35,064 nt of DNA from Gammaproteobacteria bacterium (GTDB lineage Bacteria > Pseudomonadota > Gammaproteobacteria > Steroidobacterales > Steroidobacteraceae). The notes under the pieces are model-generated. The model made no database searches, was not told the DNA's origin, and was given only the letters and a program-made list of their open reading frames with translations. The translations under genes were made by a program, and so were the position numbers. The DNA lies in the NCBI GenBank assembly GCA_004297335.1, contig SCUD01000090.1, positions 1-35,064 on the forward strand. The letters are read 5' to 3'. Within the stretch, counting starts at the first letter, position 1. Every line of letters begins with the position of its first letter. Positions 15,819 to 26,253 of this stretch are shown piece by piece.

Positions 15819-18800
15819 ATGCACAGTGCGCCGTGGCCGGAGGAAGGCTGGGCAGCCGCCGGCGTCGGAAACGAGATCAACACCAGCTGGCTCGCCGATG
15901 AGGCTGCCGTCGTGCGGTCGCTGCTGCCGGCCGCGCGGCTCGACGCGGACACGGCCGGGCGTGTCGCGCGCGAGGCCGCCGCCCTCGTCGAGGGCGTGCG
16001 CACCGCGCGGCGCGGTGCGTCGGGCATCGAGGCCTTCCTGCAGCAGTACGACCTCGGCTCGCGCGAGGGGGTGATCCTGATGTGCATCGCCGAGGCGCTG
16101 CTGCGCATTCCTGATGCGGACACGGCGGACCGGCTGATCGCGGACCGCATCGGGGCCGGCCGCTGGGCCGAGCACCTGGGCGCGGCGGATTCGTTGTTCG
16201 TCAATGCCTCGACCTGGGGCCTGATGCTGACCGGGCGCCTCGTGCAACCCGATCCGGCCGATGTCGCCGACCCCGGTTCGTTCCTGCGCCGGCTCGCGGG
16301 CCGTCTCGGCGAACCGGTCGTGCGCGCGGCCTTCCGCCAGGCGATGCGCGTCATGGGCCACCAGTTCGTGATGGGCCGCACGATCGACGAGGCCCTCGAG
16401 CGTGCGGCCGGGGAGCCGCGCTACCGTTACACCTTCGACATGCTCGGCGAGTCCGCGCTGACCGATGCGGGCGCCGAGGACTATTTCGAGGCCTACGGTA
16501 CGGCGATTGCGGCGGTCGGCCGCGCGGCGCGCCGTGGCCAGCCGCCGGAGGCGGCGCCGTCGATTTCGGTGAAGCTCTCGGCGCTGCACCCGCGCTACGA
16601 GTATACGCAGCGCGCCGACGTGCTCGCCCGGCTCGGGCCACGGATCGAGGCGCTCTGCGCGCAGGCGTGCGCTGCGGGCGTCGCATTGACCGTGGACGCG
16701 GAGGAGGCCGATCGCCTCGAACTGTCGCTCGAGCTCTTCGACCGGCTGCTCGTAGCGCCGGCACTGCGCGACTTCGATGCCCTCGGGCTCGCCGTACAGG
16801 CCTACCAGAAGCGCGCGCCGGCGGTGCTGCGCTGGCTTGCGGCGCGCGCCGAGGCCACCGGCCGGCGGATCCACGTGCGCCTGGTCAAGGGTGCCTACTG
16901 GGACGCCGAGATCAAACGTGCCCAGGAACGCGGCTTGCCTGGCTACCCGGTGTACACGCGCAAGGTCAATACCGATGTCTGCTACCTGGCCTGCGCGCGA
17001 CGGTTGCTCGAAGGTACGCCGTTGCTCTATCCGCAATTCGCGACGCACAACGCACATACGCTCGCCTGGGTGCGACAGCTCGCGCTGCTGCAGCGCCGTG
17101 CCTGCGAGTTCCAGCGCCTGCATGGCATGGGTGCGGAACTGTATGGCGAGCTCGCCGGCGAGGACGGCGAGCCACTGCCCTGCCGCGTGTACGCGCCGGT
17201 TGGCTCCCACGAGGATCTGCTGCCGTACCTGGTGCGACGGCTGCTGGAGAACGGTGCGAACACCTCGTTCGTGAACCGTATTGTCGACGAACGCGTGCCG
17301 GCGGCCGAGCTGGTGCGCGATCCGGCCGCCACGGTCGAGGAGCTCGATTCGATCGCTCATGCGGATATTCCGCTGCCGGCGGCCCTGTTCGGCGCCGAGA
17401 GGATCAACTCCGCCGGCATCCATCTTGCCGACGGTGCGGCGCGCGCCGGACTGCTCGATGAATGCCGCGCGGCCACGCCCGGCGGCTGGCTGGCGCAGCC
17501 GATCGTCGGCGGCGAGGTCCGCATGGGCCGCGCGCGCGAACTGCGCAATCCGGCGCGGGTCGCCGAGGTGGTCGGCGAGGTTGTCGAGGCTGACGCCGGA
17601 CTGGTGGACGAGGCGCTGGCGCTGGCGCGCGCTGCGCAGCCGGCCTGGGACGCGCGTTCGGCCGAGGAACGCGCCTCGATCCTGGAGCGCACGGCGGAGC
17701 ACTTCGAGGCCCAGCGCGGGCTGCTCATCGCCTTGTGTGTGCGCGAGGCCGGCAAGACCGTGCCCGACAGTATTGCGGAGCTGCGCGAGGCCGTGGACTT
17801 CCTGCGCTACTACGCGGCGCGCGTGCGCGCCGACTTCGCCGCGCCGTTGTCACTGCCGGGTCCGACTGGCGAGAGCAACCGGCTCGCCTTGCACGGGCGT
17901 GGCGTGTTCGGCTGCATCAGCCCGTGGAACTTCCCGCTGGCGATTTTTACCGGCCAGGTCGCCGCCGCGCTCGCGGCCGGCAATGCGGTGCTGGCGAAGC
18001 CCGCGGAGCAGACGCCGCTCGTCGCCGCCGCCGCGATCCGGCTGCTGCATAAGGCCGGCGTGCCTGGTGACGTGTTGCACTTCCTGCCCGGCGACGGCGC
18101 CGTGATCGGTGCGCGGATGACCGCCGACCCGCGCCTGGACGGTGTCGCCTTCACCGGCTCGACCGGGACCGCGCGACTCATTGCGCGCTCGCTGGCGGCC
18201 CGCGACGCGCCACTCGCCGCGCTGATCGCCGAGACCGGTGGCCAGAACGCGATGATCGTCGACAGCTCGGCGTTGCCCGAGCAGGTCGTGCAGGACGCAG
18301 TCACTTCAGCCTTCAACGCGGCCGGCCAGCGCTGCTCGGCGCTGCGGGTCCTGTACCTGCAGGAGGACATTGCCGACCGGGTGCTGGACCTGCTCGCCGG
18401 CGCGATGGACCAGCTGCGGGTCGGCGATCCGGCGCAGCTCGCGACCGACGTTGGCCCGGTGATCGACGCCGATGCTGCTGCGGCGCTCGCCGCGCATGCC
18501 CGGCGCATCGCGACGGGCACGCGCTGGCAGCACCAGAAGGCGCGCAGCGTCGAGCACGACTGCGGGCACTTCGTGATGCCGCTCGCGGTGGAGATCGCCG
18601 GGATCGGCGTGCTGGAGCGGGAGGTGTTCGGGCCGATCCTGCACCTGGTGCGCTGGCGCGCCACGGAGCTCGAGGCGGTGATCGATGCGATCAACGCCAC
18701 CGGCTACGGGCTCACGCTCGGCATCCACTCGCGCATCGAGGGCTTTGCGCGGCGTGTCGCTGCGCGCGTGCGGGCCGGCAACGTCTACGTAAACCGCAAC

Positions 18801-18974
18801 ATGATCGGCGCGGTCGTCGGCGTGCAGCCCTTCGGTGGTCGCGGCCTTTCCGGCACCGGGCCGAAGGCCGGCGGGCCCTATTACCTGCCGCGCTTCGCGA
18901 CCGAGCAGACCGTGACCATCAACACCGCCGCGGTCGGTGGCAATGCGTCGCTGCTGTCGCTGGGGGGCGAGTAG
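15819..18974 (+). CDS. putA: Bifunctional proline dehydrogenase / glutamate-semialdehyde dehydrogenase
   Basis: PutA converts proline to glutamate in two coupled steps. The 1051-residue protein has an FAD-binding proline dehydrogenase barrel in the first half (RLVKGAYWDAEIKRAQERG, YTRKVNTDVCYLACARRLL, FATHNAHT) and an aldehyde dehydrogenase in the second (ISPWNFPLAIFTGQVAAALA, AFTGSTGTARL, the glutamate motif ETGGQN, catalytic Cys839 in GQRCSALR, and FGGRGLSGTGPKAGGPYY). The N-terminal ribbon-helix-helix DNA-binding domain of E. coli PutA is absent, so this form should not repress its own gene. The ATG has GGGAG six bases upstream. The end faces sufT across 15 bases. Confidence 0.96.
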   Translation: MHSAPWPEEGWAAAGVGNEINTSWLADEAAVVRSLLPAARLDADTAGRVAREAAALVEGVRTARRGASGIEAFLQQYDLGSREGVILMCIAEALLRIPDADTADRLIADRIGAGRWAEHLGAADSLFVNASTWGLMLTGRLVQPDPADVADPGSFLRRLAGRLGEPVVRAAFRQAMRVMGHQFVMGRTIDEALERAAGEPRYRYTFDMLGESALTDAGAEDYFEAYGTAIAAVGRAARRGQPPEAAPSISVKLSALHPRYEYTQRADVLARLGPRIEALCAQACAAGVALTVDAEEADRLELSLELFDRLLVAPALRDFDALGLAVQAYQKRAPAVLRWLAARAEATGRRIHVRLVKGAYWDAEIKRAQERGLPGYPVYTRKVNTDVCYLACARRLLEGTPLLYPQFATHNAHTLAWVRQLALLQRRACEFQRLHGMGAELYGELAGEDGEPLPCRVYAPVGSHEDLLPYLVRRLLENGANTSFVNRIVDERVPAAELVRDPAATVEELDSIAHADIPLPAALFGAERINSAGIHLADGAARAGLLDECRAATPGGWLAQPIVGGEVRMGRARELRNPARVAEVVGEVVEADAGLVDEALALARAAQPAWDARSAEERASILERTAEHFEAQRGLLIALCVREAGKTVPDSIAELREAVDFLRYYAARVRADFAAPLSLPGPTGESNRLALHGRGVFGCISPWNFPLAIFTGQVAAALAAGNAVLAKPAEQTPLVAAAAIRLLHKAGVPGDVLHFLPGDGAVIGARMTADPRLDGVAFTGSTGTARLIARSLAARDAPLAALIAETGGQNAMIVDSSALPEQVVQDAVTSAFNAAGQRCSALRVLYLQEDIADRVLDLLAGAMDQLRVGDPAQLATDVGPVIDADAAAALAAHARRIATGTRWQHQKARSVEHDCGHFVMPLAVEIAGIGVLEREVFGPILHLVRWRATELEAVIDAINATGYGLTLGIHSRIEGFARRVAARVRAGNVYVNRNMIGAVVGVQPFGGRGLSGTGPKAGGPYYLPRFATEQTVTINTAAVGGNASLLSLGGE

Positions 18975-18989
18975 CCCGCAACCCGCTCG

Positions 18990-19544
18990 CTAGAACATCA
19001 TCCCGGTCTCGAGCCGCGCCGACTCCGACATCATCGAGTGATTCCACGGCGGGTCGAACACCAGTTCGACGTTGACATCGCTGACGGTCGGGATCATCGC
19101 GATCTTGTCGCGGGCATCGGCGACCAGGACCTCGCCCATGCCGCAGCCCGGCGCGGTCAGCGTCATGCGCACGTCGATGTGGCGCGTACCGTCGGCCTGC
19201 GGCGTGACCGTGCAGTCGTAAATCAGCCCGAGGTCGACGATGTTGATCGGGATCTCGGGGTCGAAGCAGGTGCGCAGCTGCGCCCAGGCGAGTTCGAGCA
19301 CGTCGGCATCGGTCGCGCCCGCCGGCAATGCCGGCTTCGGCAGCGGGTCGCGGCCGATCGCATCGCCATCATCGCCGGCGATACGGAACAGATTGCCCTC
19401 GACGCTGACGGTGAAGCTGCCACCGAGCGCCTGGGTGATGTAGCCGGGCATGCCCTGGCGCAGCGTCACCGTGAATCCGGCCGGGATGATCACGGCGGGG
19501 ACGTCGCGCTGGATGACAAGCGGCTCGCGGTCCTGGCTTCGCAT
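18990..19544 (-). CDS. sufT: SUF-associated MIP18/DUF59 protein SufT
   Basis: Last gene of the SUF operon. The 184-residue protein has an N-terminal extension with a beta-rich region (VIIPAGFTVTLRQG, GYITQALGGSFTVSVEG) and a C-terminal MIP18/DUF59 domain (ELAWAQLRTCFDPEIPINI, VDLGLIYD, then LTAPGCGMGEVL), which carries the conserved cysteine. The two-part layout matches the TIGR03406 SufT family, proposed in other bacteria to help maturation of Fe-S proteins when demand is high. It takes the place that the carrier SufA has in E. coli. The start lies two bases after the sufU stop. Confidence 0.93.
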   Translation of the reverse strand: MRSQDREPLVIQRDVPAVIIPAGFTVTLRQGMPGYITQALGGSFTVSVEGNLFRIAGDDGDAIGRDPLPKPALPAGATDADVLELAWAQLRTCFDPEIPINIVDLGLIYDCTVTPQADGTRHIDVRMTLTAPGCGMGEVLVADARDKIAMIPTVSDVNVELVFDPPWNHSMMSESARLETGMMF

Positions 19545-19546
19545 CC

Positions 19547-19990
19547 CTACTCCGTAGTGACCGGGGCGGCGTCACCGGCGAGCGCCGCGTTCAGTGTGTG
19601 CCAGCACAGGCTTGCGCACTTCACCCGGGCGGGGAACTCCCGCACACCGGAGAGCGCGGCGAGCTTGCCGAGCTGCGGCCCGGGGATGGCCTCCTGGCTG
19701 GTCAGCATGTGGTGGACTTCGCCGAACAGCGCGGCGACCTCGTCCAGCGTGTGGCCCTTGACCGCTTCGCTCATCAGCGAGGCGGAGGCGGTCGAGATCG
19801 CGCAGCCACGGCCCTCGCAGCGGATGTCGCGGATCACACCATCGGCGACATCGAGCGAGACCTTGAGCTGGTCGCCGCACAGCGGATTGCTGCCCTCGGC
19901 GTGGTGGCTCGGCTGCGGCAGGCTGCCGAAATTGCGCGGGTGGCGATTGTGATCGACGATCACGTCACGGTAGAGGTCGGCCAGGTTCAT
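19547..19990 (-). CDS. sufU: Sulfur-transfer zinc protein SufU
   Basis: SufU accepts sulfur from SufS and passes it toward the SufBCD scaffold. The 147-residue product has the zinc ligands Cys38 and Asp40 (NPLCGD), Cys63 (GRGCAIS) and Cys125 (KCASLCW), spaced as in Bacillus subtilis SufU (41, 43, 66, 128). The insertion between the second and third cysteines (GEVHHMLTSQEAIPGPQLGK region) separates SufU from the IscU scaffold, and the Lys of the IscU LPPVK loop is absent. The ATG overlaps the sufS stop by one base. Confidence 0.94.
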   Translation of the reverse strand: MNLADLYRDVIVDHNRHPRNFGSLPQPSHHAEGSNPLCGDQLKVSLDVADGVIRDIRCEGRGCAISTASASLMSEAVKGHTLDEVAALFGEVHHMLTSQEAIPGPQLGKLAALSGVREFPARVKCASLCWHTLNAALAGDAAPVTTE

Positions 19991-21234
19991 CAGCGCAGCA
20001 TCCCGATGGCGCGCGTGAGCGCGGCGTGGAGGATCTCGATCTCCGCGCGCGTGTTGTACAGCGCGAAGGAGGCGCGGGTCGTCGCCGGCACGTCGAAGAA
20101 CTCCATGACCGGCATCGCGCAATGGTGGCCGGTGCGCACGGCCACGCCCTCGGCGTCGAGCACGGTGCCGAGATCGTGCGGGTGTACGCCGTCGACCGTG
20201 AAGGACACGAGGCTCGCCTTGTCCGGGGCCGTGCCAATGATCGTGAGGCCCGGTATGGTCGCGAGCCGCTCGGTCGCGAAGGCCAGCAGGTCCGCCTCGT
20301 GCGCGGCGATTGCCTCCATGCCGACCTGACCGAGCCAGTCGATCGCGGCGCCGAGCCCGACCGCGCCGGCGATGTTCGGCGTGCCGGCCTCGAAGCGCCA
20401 CGGCAGGCTGTTCCAGGTCGTGCGCGTGAAGGACACCGTCAGGATCATGTCGCCGCCACCCTGCCATGGCGGCAGCGTCGCCAGCACGGCCTCGCGCGCA
20501 TACAGCACGCCGATGCCGGTCGGGCCGTACATCTTGTGGCCGGAGAACGCGTAGAAGTCGCAACCGAGCGCCTGCACGTCGATGCGCTGGTGCGGCACGG
20601 CCTGGGCGCCGTCGACGACAGTCGCGATGCCACGGGCGCGCGCCTCGGCGATGAACTCGCGGATCGGCAGCACCGTGCCGAGCGCGTTCGATACATGGGC
20701 CAGCGCGACGATCTTCGTGCGCGGGCCGAGCAGTGCACGATAGGCGTCGAAGTCCACCACCCCGCGGCGGTCCATCGGCACGACCCGCAGCTGGGCTCCG
20801 GCCTGTTCGCACAGCATCTGCCAGGGCACGATGTTGGCATGATGCTCGAGCCAGGAGATCACGACCTCGTCGCCCGGCTGCAGGCGGCTGCGGCCCAGCG
20901 TGCCGGCAACGAGGTTGATGGCCTCGGTCGTGCCGCGTACGAAGACGATCTCGCGGTCCGAGGCGGCATTGATGAAGCCGCGCACCTTGCCGCGCGCGCC
21001 CTCGAACAGGGCGGTCGCCTCCTGTGACAGCGTATGAACGCCCCGGTGCACGTTGGAGTGGTGGTTGCGGCTGTAATCGCTGACGGCCTCGATCACGGCT
21101 GCCGGCTGCTGGGCCGAGGCACCGTTGTCGAGGTAGGTGAGGGCGCGCCCGTTGATCCGGCGCTGCAGTGCCGGGAACTGTCCACGCAGGCCCAGGACGT
21201 CATATTCGCGGCGGAGCGGGACGATCAGGGCCAT
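19990..21234 (-). CDS. sufS: Cysteine desulfurase SufS
   Basis: This PLP enzyme removes sulfur from cysteine as a persulfide for Fe-S cluster assembly. The 414-residue product has the cofactor lysine Lys234 in SGHKMYGPTG and the persulfide cysteine Cys372 in RTGHHCAMP, each eight residues beyond the E. coli SufS positions (226 and 364), so it is a group II desulfurase. YLDNGASAQQP and HHSNVHRGVHTLS are further family motifs. The start at 21234 overlaps the sufD stop by one base. SufU, encoded next, is the expected sulfur acceptor. Confidence 0.97.
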   Translation of the reverse strand: MALIVPLRREYDVLGLRGQFPALQRRINGRALTYLDNGASAQQPAAVIEAVSDYSRNHHSNVHRGVHTLSQEATALFEGARGKVRGFINAASDREIVFVRGTTEAINLVAGTLGRSRLQPGDEVVISWLEHHANIVPWQMLCEQAGAQLRVVPMDRRGVVDFDAYRALLGPRTKIVALAHVSNALGTVLPIREFIAEARARGIATVVDGAQAVPHQRIDVQALGCDFYAFSGHKMYGPTGIGVLYAREAVLATLPPWQGGGDMILTVSFTRTTWNSLPWRFEAGTPNIAGAVGLGAAIDWLGQVGMEAIAAHEADLLAFATERLATIPGLTIIGTAPDKASLVSFTVDGVHPHDLGTVLDAEGVAVRTGHHCAMPVMEFFDVPATTRASFALYNTRAEIEILHAALTRAIGMLR

Positions 21235-22553
21235 CAGGCAAGCCTCCGGATCAGGTCGCGGTCCGGCAGCCGCCCGACGACCAGCTCCTCGACCGGCGCG
21301 CGCAGCCCGGGGACCGGCAGTGCGGCCAGGATGTCCTCGCAGAACGCCCGGGTCAGCAGTGCGCGGGCCGCATCCGGGGCAATGCCCCGGGACAGCAGGT
21401 AGAAGAACTGGTTCGGGTCCAGCGTGCCGATCGTCGCACCGTGCCGGCACTGCACGTCGTCGGTCAGGATCTCGAGCTGCGGGCGCGCGTTGATCACGGC
21501 CTGCGGCGACAGCAGCAGGTTGCGGCTCGACTGGGCTGCATCGGCGCCGCGCGCCGACGGCTGCACGATGATGCGGCCATTGAACGCGCCCTGGCCACGG
21601 CCGGCGGCGATGCCGCGATAGTTCTGCGCGACGCGCGTCATCGGCGCCGCATGCTCGATGCGCGTGTAGAGGTCCGCCTGGCAGTCACCGTCGACCATGA
21701 AGAGGCCGGCGAGGCGCGCCTCGGCCTCGCGGCCGGCGAGCATCAGTCGCAGCCCGGAGCGCACGAGCTGGCCACCGAGCACCAGCAGCAGCTGTTCGTA
21801 GCGGCTACCCGCCTGCAGTTCGGCGTTCCAGGTCTCGAGGTGAGCCACCGGTGCGGTCTGCGCATGCAGGCGGACGTGGCGCAGCGTGGCTCCGTCGCCG
21901 AGGCGCAGATCGGCCGCCAGGTTGCTCAGCGCAGGTGCCTGCCCGAGTGAGACGAAGTGTTCGACCAGCGTGAGCGTGGCCCCGGCAGCGACCTCGATCA
22001 CGAGCCGCGCGTGGCTCATGCCCGCGGCCGCGGCGCTGCCCACGTGCAGCAGGTAGAGCGTCTGGGCGGGCACCGCGCCGGCAGCGACCCGGATGCGCGC
22101 GCCGCCGGGCGCAAAGGCTTCGGCGAGCAGCGCAAAGCGGTCATCGACATCATCCGCAGGTTCGCGCAGGGATTCGAGCTCCGGCGCGGAATCCCCGGCC
22201 AGCAGCACGGCCAGGTCATCGATCCGGACCCCGTCGCTGCCGGAGGTCGAGAGTCCCGGGGCGAACTCGCCATCGATCAGCGTCAAGCGCATTGCGCCGG
22301 GCAGCGGCAGCAACAGCGGCGCGAGCCGCGCCGGATCCACATGCGCCCCGGGCGCAGGCGCGAAGCTGAGCGCGGCGATCGCGGCATGATCCAGGTAGCG
22401 CCAGTTCTCGTCCCGGCGTCCGGGCAGGCCGCGCTCGAGCAGGCGCGCGAGCGCCCGACTGCGGCGCCGGGCCCAGGGCGCACCGGCGGCGAAGCGCCCG
22501 GCCTGCGCCTGATGGCTCGCGGCCATGCGCTCCAGTATGGTCCCGGCGTTCAT
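21234..22553 (-). CDS. sufD: Fe-S cluster scaffold component SufD
   Basis: SufD pairs with SufB and two SufC subunits to form the SufBC2D scaffold. The 439-residue product has an N-terminal helical part with the family sequence GRRDENWRYLDHAAIA, a beta-helix core and the conserved C-terminal segment around NARPQLEILTDDVQCRHGATIG followed by DPNQFFYLLSRGI. The gene overlaps sufC by four bases upstream and sufS by one base downstream. The N-terminal half diverges more than the C-terminal, as usual for SufD. Confidence 0.95.
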   Translation of the reverse strand: MNAGTILERMAASHQAQAGRFAAGAPWARRRSRALARLLERGLPGRRDENWRYLDHAAIAALSFAPAPGAHVDPARLAPLLLPLPGAMRLTLIDGEFAPGLSTSGSDGVRIDDLAVLLAGDSAPELESLREPADDVDDRFALLAEAFAPGGARIRVAAGAVPAQTLYLLHVGSAAAAGMSHARLVIEVAAGATLTLVEHFVSLGQAPALSNLAADLRLGDGATLRHVRLHAQTAPVAHLETWNAELQAGSRYEQLLLVLGGQLVRSGLRLMLAGREAEARLAGLFMVDGDCQADLYTRIEHAAPMTRVAQNYRGIAAGRGQGAFNGRIIVQPSARGADAAQSSRNLLLSPQAVINARPQLEILTDDVQCRHGATIGTLDPNQFFYLLSRGIAPDAARALLTRAFCEDILAALPVPGLRAPVEELVVGRLPDRDLIRRLA

Positions 22554-23326
22554 GCGGCCGCGGTCCCCGGGCGCAGCCAGTCGTAGCCGCGCCGCTCGAG
22601 TTCGAGCGCGAGCTCCCGTCCGCCGCTGTGCACGATGCGCCCGCCAGCCAGCACGTGCACCTGGTCCGGCACGACATAATCGAGCAGGCGCTGGTAGTGC
22701 GTGACCATGACAATCGCGCGCTCGGGCGAGCGCAGCGCGTTGACGCCCTCGGCGACGATGCGCAGCGCGTCGATGTCGAGTCCCGAGTCGGTCTCGTCGA
22801 GCAGCGCGAGCTTCGGCTCCAGCAGGCTCATCTGCAGGATCTCATTGCGCTTCTTCTCACCGCCGGAGAAGCCCTCGTTGACGCCGCGGTTCAGCAGATC
22901 CTCGCTCATCTGCATCTGGCGCAGCTTGCCGCGCACCAGGCCCAGGAACTCGAAGGCATCGAGTTCGGGCTCGCCGCGATGGCGGCGCACGGCGTTGAAT
23001 GCGGCCTTCAGCAGGTAGACGTTGTTGACGCCAGGAATCTCGACCGGGTACTGGAAGGCGAGGAAGACACCGGCACGCGCCCGCAGCTCGGGCGGCATCG
23101 CCAGCAGGTCCTCGCCCAGGTAGGTGACGCTGCCCTCGAGGACCTCGAGGCCAGGGCGCCCGGCCAGCACGCCGGCCAGCGTGCTCTTGCCGGAGCCGTT
23201 CGGACCCATGATCGCGTGCACCTCGCCAGCACGGATTTCGAGCGACAGGCCGTCGAGGATCAGGCGCGGGCCGGCGCGGACCTTCAGGCCGCGTACACTC
23301 AGGATCACTGCATTCTCTCCGCTCAT
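22550..23326 (-). CDS. sufC: Fe-S assembly ATPase SufC
   Basis: SufC is the cytosolic ABC-type ATPase of the SufBC2D complex. The 258-residue product shows Walker A (GPNGSGKST), the Q-loop (FLAFQYPVEIPG), the ABC signature (FSGGEKKRNEI), Walker B with catalytic Glu (LALLDETDSGLD) and the switch His (VTHYQRLLDYV). The SufC-specific ETDSGLDIDAL sequence separates it from transporters. ATG 23326 has GGAG eight bases upstream; it begins 20 bases after the sufB stop. Confidence 0.97.
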   Translation of the reverse strand: MSGENAVILSVRGLKVRAGPRLILDGLSLEIRAGEVHAIMGPNGSGKSTLAGVLAGRPGLEVLEGSVTYLGEDLLAMPPELRARAGVFLAFQYPVEIPGVNNVYLLKAAFNAVRRHRGEPELDAFEFLGLVRGKLRQMQMSEDLLNRGVNEGFSGGEKKRNEILQMSLLEPKLALLDETDSGLDIDALRIVAEGVNALRSPERAIVMVTHYQRLLDYVVPDQVHVLAGGRIVHSGGRELALELERRGYDWLRPGTAAA

Positions 23327-23346
23327 GCCGGTCACTCCGTTTCGGT

Positions 23347-24795
<1,449 letters not shown>

Positions 24796-24811
24796 CGTCC
24801 TGCTCCGGCGC

Positions 24812-25291
24812 TCAGCTGCGAACCAGCGGACGCCACGCGGTCCCGGCTGAGGCCTGCCGCAGGTCCGGTGGATCGAATTGTCCCGTGCGGGTCAGCAGGT
24901 CATCGAGGCTCAGTGCGGCGAGTGCACTGCGGATCGCCAGGCTCACCTGCTGCCAGCGCTGGCCGACCTGGCACGTCGCCTCGATGCCACAGTGGCCGTC
25001 GTCCCCGGCGCACTCGGTCAGCGCGACCGGTCCCTCGACCGCGTCGATGATGTCCGCGGCACTGATCAGCGCCGGCGCGCGGGCCAGCCGGTAGCCGCCG
25101 CGGGCCCCGCGCACCGAGTCCACGAGGCCGGCGTGCTGCAGCTCCTTCAGCAGCTTGCTGACCGTCGGCAGGCCGATCCGGGTGCGCTCGGCGATCTCGG
25201 CGGCACTCGTCAGCACGCCGGCCGTGAGGCTCGCGAGGATCACGGTCGCGTAGTCGGTCAGTTTGCTGATTCGCAGCATCCGGCGGTCCAT
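24812..25291 (-). CDS. Rrf2-family SUF operon regulator
   Basis: A 159-residue Rrf2 transcription factor, first gene of the SUF operon. The winged-helix region is clear ([51 protein letters not shown]), followed by a cysteine cluster C-X6-C-X5-C ([18 protein letters not shown]) that in IscR-like members ligates an Fe-S cluster. It probably senses cluster status and represses its own operon, matching the TIGR02944 SUF regulator group. ATG 25291 is used here although GGAG is only three bases before it; ATG 25279 (MLRISK) is a good alternative start. Not the ArsR-like SufR of cyanobacteria. Confidence 0.93.
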   Translation of the reverse strand: MDRRMLRISKLTDYATVILASLTAGVLTSAAEIAERTRIGLPTVSKLLKELQHAGLVDSVRGARGGYRLARAPALISAADIIDAVEGPVALTECAGDDGHCGIEATCQVGQRWQQVSLAIRSALAALSLDDLLTRTGQFDPPDLRQASAGTAWRPLVRS

Positions 25292-25312
25292 CCGCTCCGG
25301 TTTCCAATCAGG

Positions 25313-25329
25313 ACTATCTTAGTACTATA
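25313..25329 (-). promoter_or_regulatory. Candidate SUF promoter and Rrf2/IscR-like operator
   Basis: On the minus strand TATAGT (25329-25324) fits a -10 box about 33 bases before the regulator start. Just downstream and touching it is ACTAAGATAGT (25323-25313), an inverted repeat of ACTA and TAGT around three bases, which partly matches the centre of the IscR type 1 site (ACT-AGT half sites) but not its outer parts. The placement over the start of transcription suits autorepression. No TTGACA-like -35 is visible. The regulator-site link is inference. Confidence 0.45.
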
Positions 25330-25419
25330 AAGGCCGGAAGGGTAGAGGGCGCTCTGGTATCCTTCCGCGTCCCGCCGGCACGGTGACCGGACAGTGATCC
25401 ACGGAAGACGAGCGTATCC

Positions 25420-26250
25420 ATGACCCAGCAGGCAGCGGCGCCGGAGGCTCCGGCCGGACTCGCGGTCCGCGTCCGCGACCTGCACTATGCCGTGAACGGC
25501 CGGACGATCCTGGCGGGCGTGGACCTCGATGTGCGCCGCCGGTCCGTGACCGCGATCATGGGCCCGAGTGGCACCGGCAAGACGACGCTGCTGCGCCTCC
25601 TCACCGGCCAGCTGCGGCCGACCCGCGGCCAGGTCGAGGTCGACGGCCAGGACCTCAGCCGACTGTCACGCACCGGCCTGTTCGCGCTGCGCCGGCGCAT
25701 GGGCATGCTGTTCCAGCAGGGCGCGCTGCTGACCGATCTCGATGTCTACGAGAACGTCGCCTTCCCGCTGCGCGAGCACACGCGCCTGCCGGAGCGGCTG
25801 CTGCGCCACGTCGTGCTGACCAAGCTGCAGGCGGTCGGCCTGCGCGGGGCCTGGCGGCTGACGCCGGCCGAGCTGTCCGGCGGCATGGCGCGCCGGGTCG
25901 CGCTCGCGCGCGCGATCGTGATGGACCCGCGGCTGCTGATCTACGACGAGCCCTTCGTCGGCCTCGATCCGGTCTCGCTCGGCGTCGTGCTGCGCCTGAT
26001 CCGGCGCCTGAACGATGCGCTCGGACTCACCAGCATCGTTGTCTCGCACGACGTGCGCGAGATCACGGCCGTGGCGGATCACTGCTGCCTGCTGTCCGGT
26101 GGCCGGATCATCGCCGCGGGTCCGCCGCGGGCGCTGCAGGCTAGTGACAGTGCCGAGGTGCGGCAGTTCGTGCGCGGCGAACCGGACGGGCCGGTGCCCT
26201 TCCACTATCCGGCCCCGGACTACGCGGTCCAGGCGGCCGCGGTGCGCTGA
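25420..26250 (+). CDS. mlaF: Phospholipid transport ATPase MlaF
   Basis: ATPase of the MlaFEDB complex that moves phospholipids between inner and outer membranes. The 276-residue product has Walker A (GPSGTGKTT), the Q-loop (GMLFQQGALLTDLDVYENV), a signature LSGGMARRVALARA as in MlaF, Walker B (LLIYDEPFVGLDP) and the switch His (VVSHDVREI). The order mlaF-E-D-C-B that follows is canonical. It is divergent from the SUF operon; TATAAA at 25326-25331 on the plus strand may be part of its promoter. Confidence 0.95.
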   Translation: MTQQAAAPEAPAGLAVRVRDLHYAVNGRTILAGVDLDVRRRSVTAIMGPSGTGKTTLLRLLTGQLRPTRGQVEVDGQDLSRLSRTGLFALRRRMGMLFQQGALLTDLDVYENVAFPLREHTRLPERLLRHVVLTKLQAVGLRGAWRLTPAELSGGMARRVALARAIVMDPRLLIYDEPFVGLDPVSLGVVLRLIRRLNDALGLTSIVVSHDVREITAVADHCCLLSGGRIIAAGPPRALQASDSAEVRQFVRGEPDGPVPFHYPAPDYAVQAAAVR

Positions 26251-26253
26251 GGC

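Noticed and set aside
15747-17702. A 651-codon minus-strand open frame inside putA
   Set aside because: Antisense to well-conserved PutA domains, with typical shadow composition and no recognisable motif.
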